Below, one piece after another: positions 63,101-64,000 of a stretch of DNA of 64,000 nt. A program made the translations under genes and the position numbers. Within the stretch, counting starts at the first letter, position 1. Every line of letters starts with the position of its first letter. Origin of the DNA: Asparagopsis taxiformis (taxonomy: Eukaryota > Rhodophyta > Florideophyceae > Bonnemaisoniales > Bonnemaisoniaceae); NCBI GenBank assembly GCA_030407315.1, contig JALQPE010000276.1, forward strand, positions 23,405 to 87,404, given 5' to 3'. Below the pieces are notes generated by a model. That model did not search any database. It was given only the letters and a program-made list of their open reading frames with translations, and was not told the origin of the DNA.

Positions 63101-64000
63101 CATTTGACTTGGGTCTCATGGAAGAAATTCCTAACCAGGAATTGTTTCGGTATTCTTGGGAACATGGGAGGGTGAGGAGGTGCACAAGGACCCTGGGAAC
63201 CGGCAGCTGTGGAGTCCCATTGTCAATACGGGGGACGATGAAACAGATGAGAAGAACCGGAATGAGGGGGAGGGCTCGCTTCACGTCTACGCGCCACTGC
63301 CTGGTTGACTATGCCGAGAACGATGAGACGCATATCGACCGGTTCAAGTTTGTGACGCGGCGAGCCCTGCTGGATGTGTGGTTGGGAATCCTTGTCCGGC
63401 TGATAGGGCTGGAGGAGTGCGGTTTACCGGGAGGAAAAACTTGTCATGCCGGCATCTGGGGGACGGTTTTGATAAGGGGAAAGGGGTGTCCCGGCAGGTC
63501 CCACACAATGATTTCCCTGTTTCCTCCTCGCGACCGCAAAGATCAACTTCCGGGTTACTTGTTATTGCCAACGGAGATGAACCCATTCCCTATCTGGTGT
63601 TGTCCAGGGTCCCCAAGTACGTCTTTTCCAAAGCGTGGAAAAAATTAGATATGTACGCCAAGACGATGAAGCTGAAGAATGGTAATCGTTCCGCCACTTT
63701 CGTATTCATCGGTCACGGCCATGTACAACTGCCGGGGCAGGGCAATGTCGACAGGTTGTGTCACACACGACAACAAGGTATCACACGTATTTCAGGAATG
63801 CGTCGTATCCGATTCCCGACAATGTTTCGTTTTGGTTTCATCAGGCGGTGGGATTCGAAGAAGAAATAATCCCCAATGCTCCGCGCCGGTCTGCCAGGCA
63901 AAGTCAACCGGCACCTGTAATGTTCGCCACAGACAGTTTTCCATCCCGTCAAGAACGAATAGTTAGCCGGAAGGACAGGCAGCTCGGAATGATGCGGATG
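60198..64000 (+). pseudogene. ParB-like plus probable 2OG-Fe(II) dioxygenase gene, frameshifted and running off the window
   Basis: The ATG at 60198 has good context (CAACCATGG), but coding character hops among frames many times. At about 60930-61200 a ParB-like core is visible: TLRDVKEDHVEDLRNNMLAV, then VTVIDGLHRLNAMHSIA, matching the ParB G-x-x-R motif. A helical region (61380-61780) and a basic disordered region (61990-62400) follow. From 62480 the sequence reads NERGYTVMHNFADVSYLD, RQVPHNDFP (H-x-D, His codon 63504), then FVFIGHGHVQ continuing in another frame as AGAGQCRQ and RYHTYF. This order (G-Y-x-V, HxD, distal HAG region, R-x-H) is that of 2OG-Fe(II) dioxygenases. A one-base loss falls at the distal His. 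It is probably a dead copy in this window; spliced introns or assembly errors are alternatives. Confidence 0.55.

Overview
This window is nuclear eukaryotic DNA. It has a Pol III tRNA-Leu gene with an anticodon-loop intron, Ty1/copia and Ty3/gypsy LTR retrotransposons, a transposase of the fungal/algal Plavaka-KDZ sort, SET and chromodomain proteins, and single-exon secreted-protein genes with TATA-like boxes. Compact intron-poor genes set among many LTR elements would fit a florideophyte red alga such as Chondrus. That is an inference from gene style, not a proven assignment.

Region 1 (about 1.2-18 kb) is a cluster of five intact genes and one decayed copy. They encode secreted, extremely cysteine-rich repeat proteins built from alternating four-cysteine modules (hallmark CGQDPYWVC). 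Each has a signal peptide and a TATA-like box about 70-140 bp before the ATG. One gene contains four 264-bp internal tandem units. The tRNA-Leu(CAA) gene lies at 11.25 kb.

Region 2 (19.4-41 kb) is nested LTR elements. A decayed copia element with 112-bp LTRs is followed, through a shared LTR, by the 5' part of a second copia. Its integrase is interrupted by a 258-bp insert with perfect splice-site-like ends; a second copy of that insert lies at 59.4 kb, so it is a candidate introner-type element. A block crowded with GCAGT motifs follows. Then comes a 12.4-kb Ty3/gypsy chromovirus on the minus strand (gag, in-frame stop, zinc knuckle, pol, chromodomain). It also carries a large ORF on the opposite strand between pol and its 3' LTR.

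Region 3 (41-48 kb) holds exon-like fragments of unknown nature, a Sel1-repeat gene, a 24-bp minisatellite, a larger tandem array and a perfect 38-bp palindrome.

Region 4 (48.7-64 kb) is the most unusual. A Plavaka/KDZ-like transposase gene (plus strand) converges on a coiled-coil protein gene (minus strand). Next is a 1065-residue fusion of a beta-class DNA amino-methyltransferase (DPPY then DPFSGT) with a SET domain, enclosed by inverted repeats that share termini. Beyond it is a frameshifted gene that reads as a ParB-like domain followed by a probable 2-oxoglutarate/Fe(II) dioxygenase domain. The working hypothesis is a mobile DNA/chromatin-modification module: a DNA methyl writer fused to a histone-methyltransferase-type domain beside a possible oxidative eraser, close to a transposase of the class known elsewhere to carry TET/JBP genes. 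Many frames in the 60-64 kb gene are broken, so that part is probably dead in this copy.
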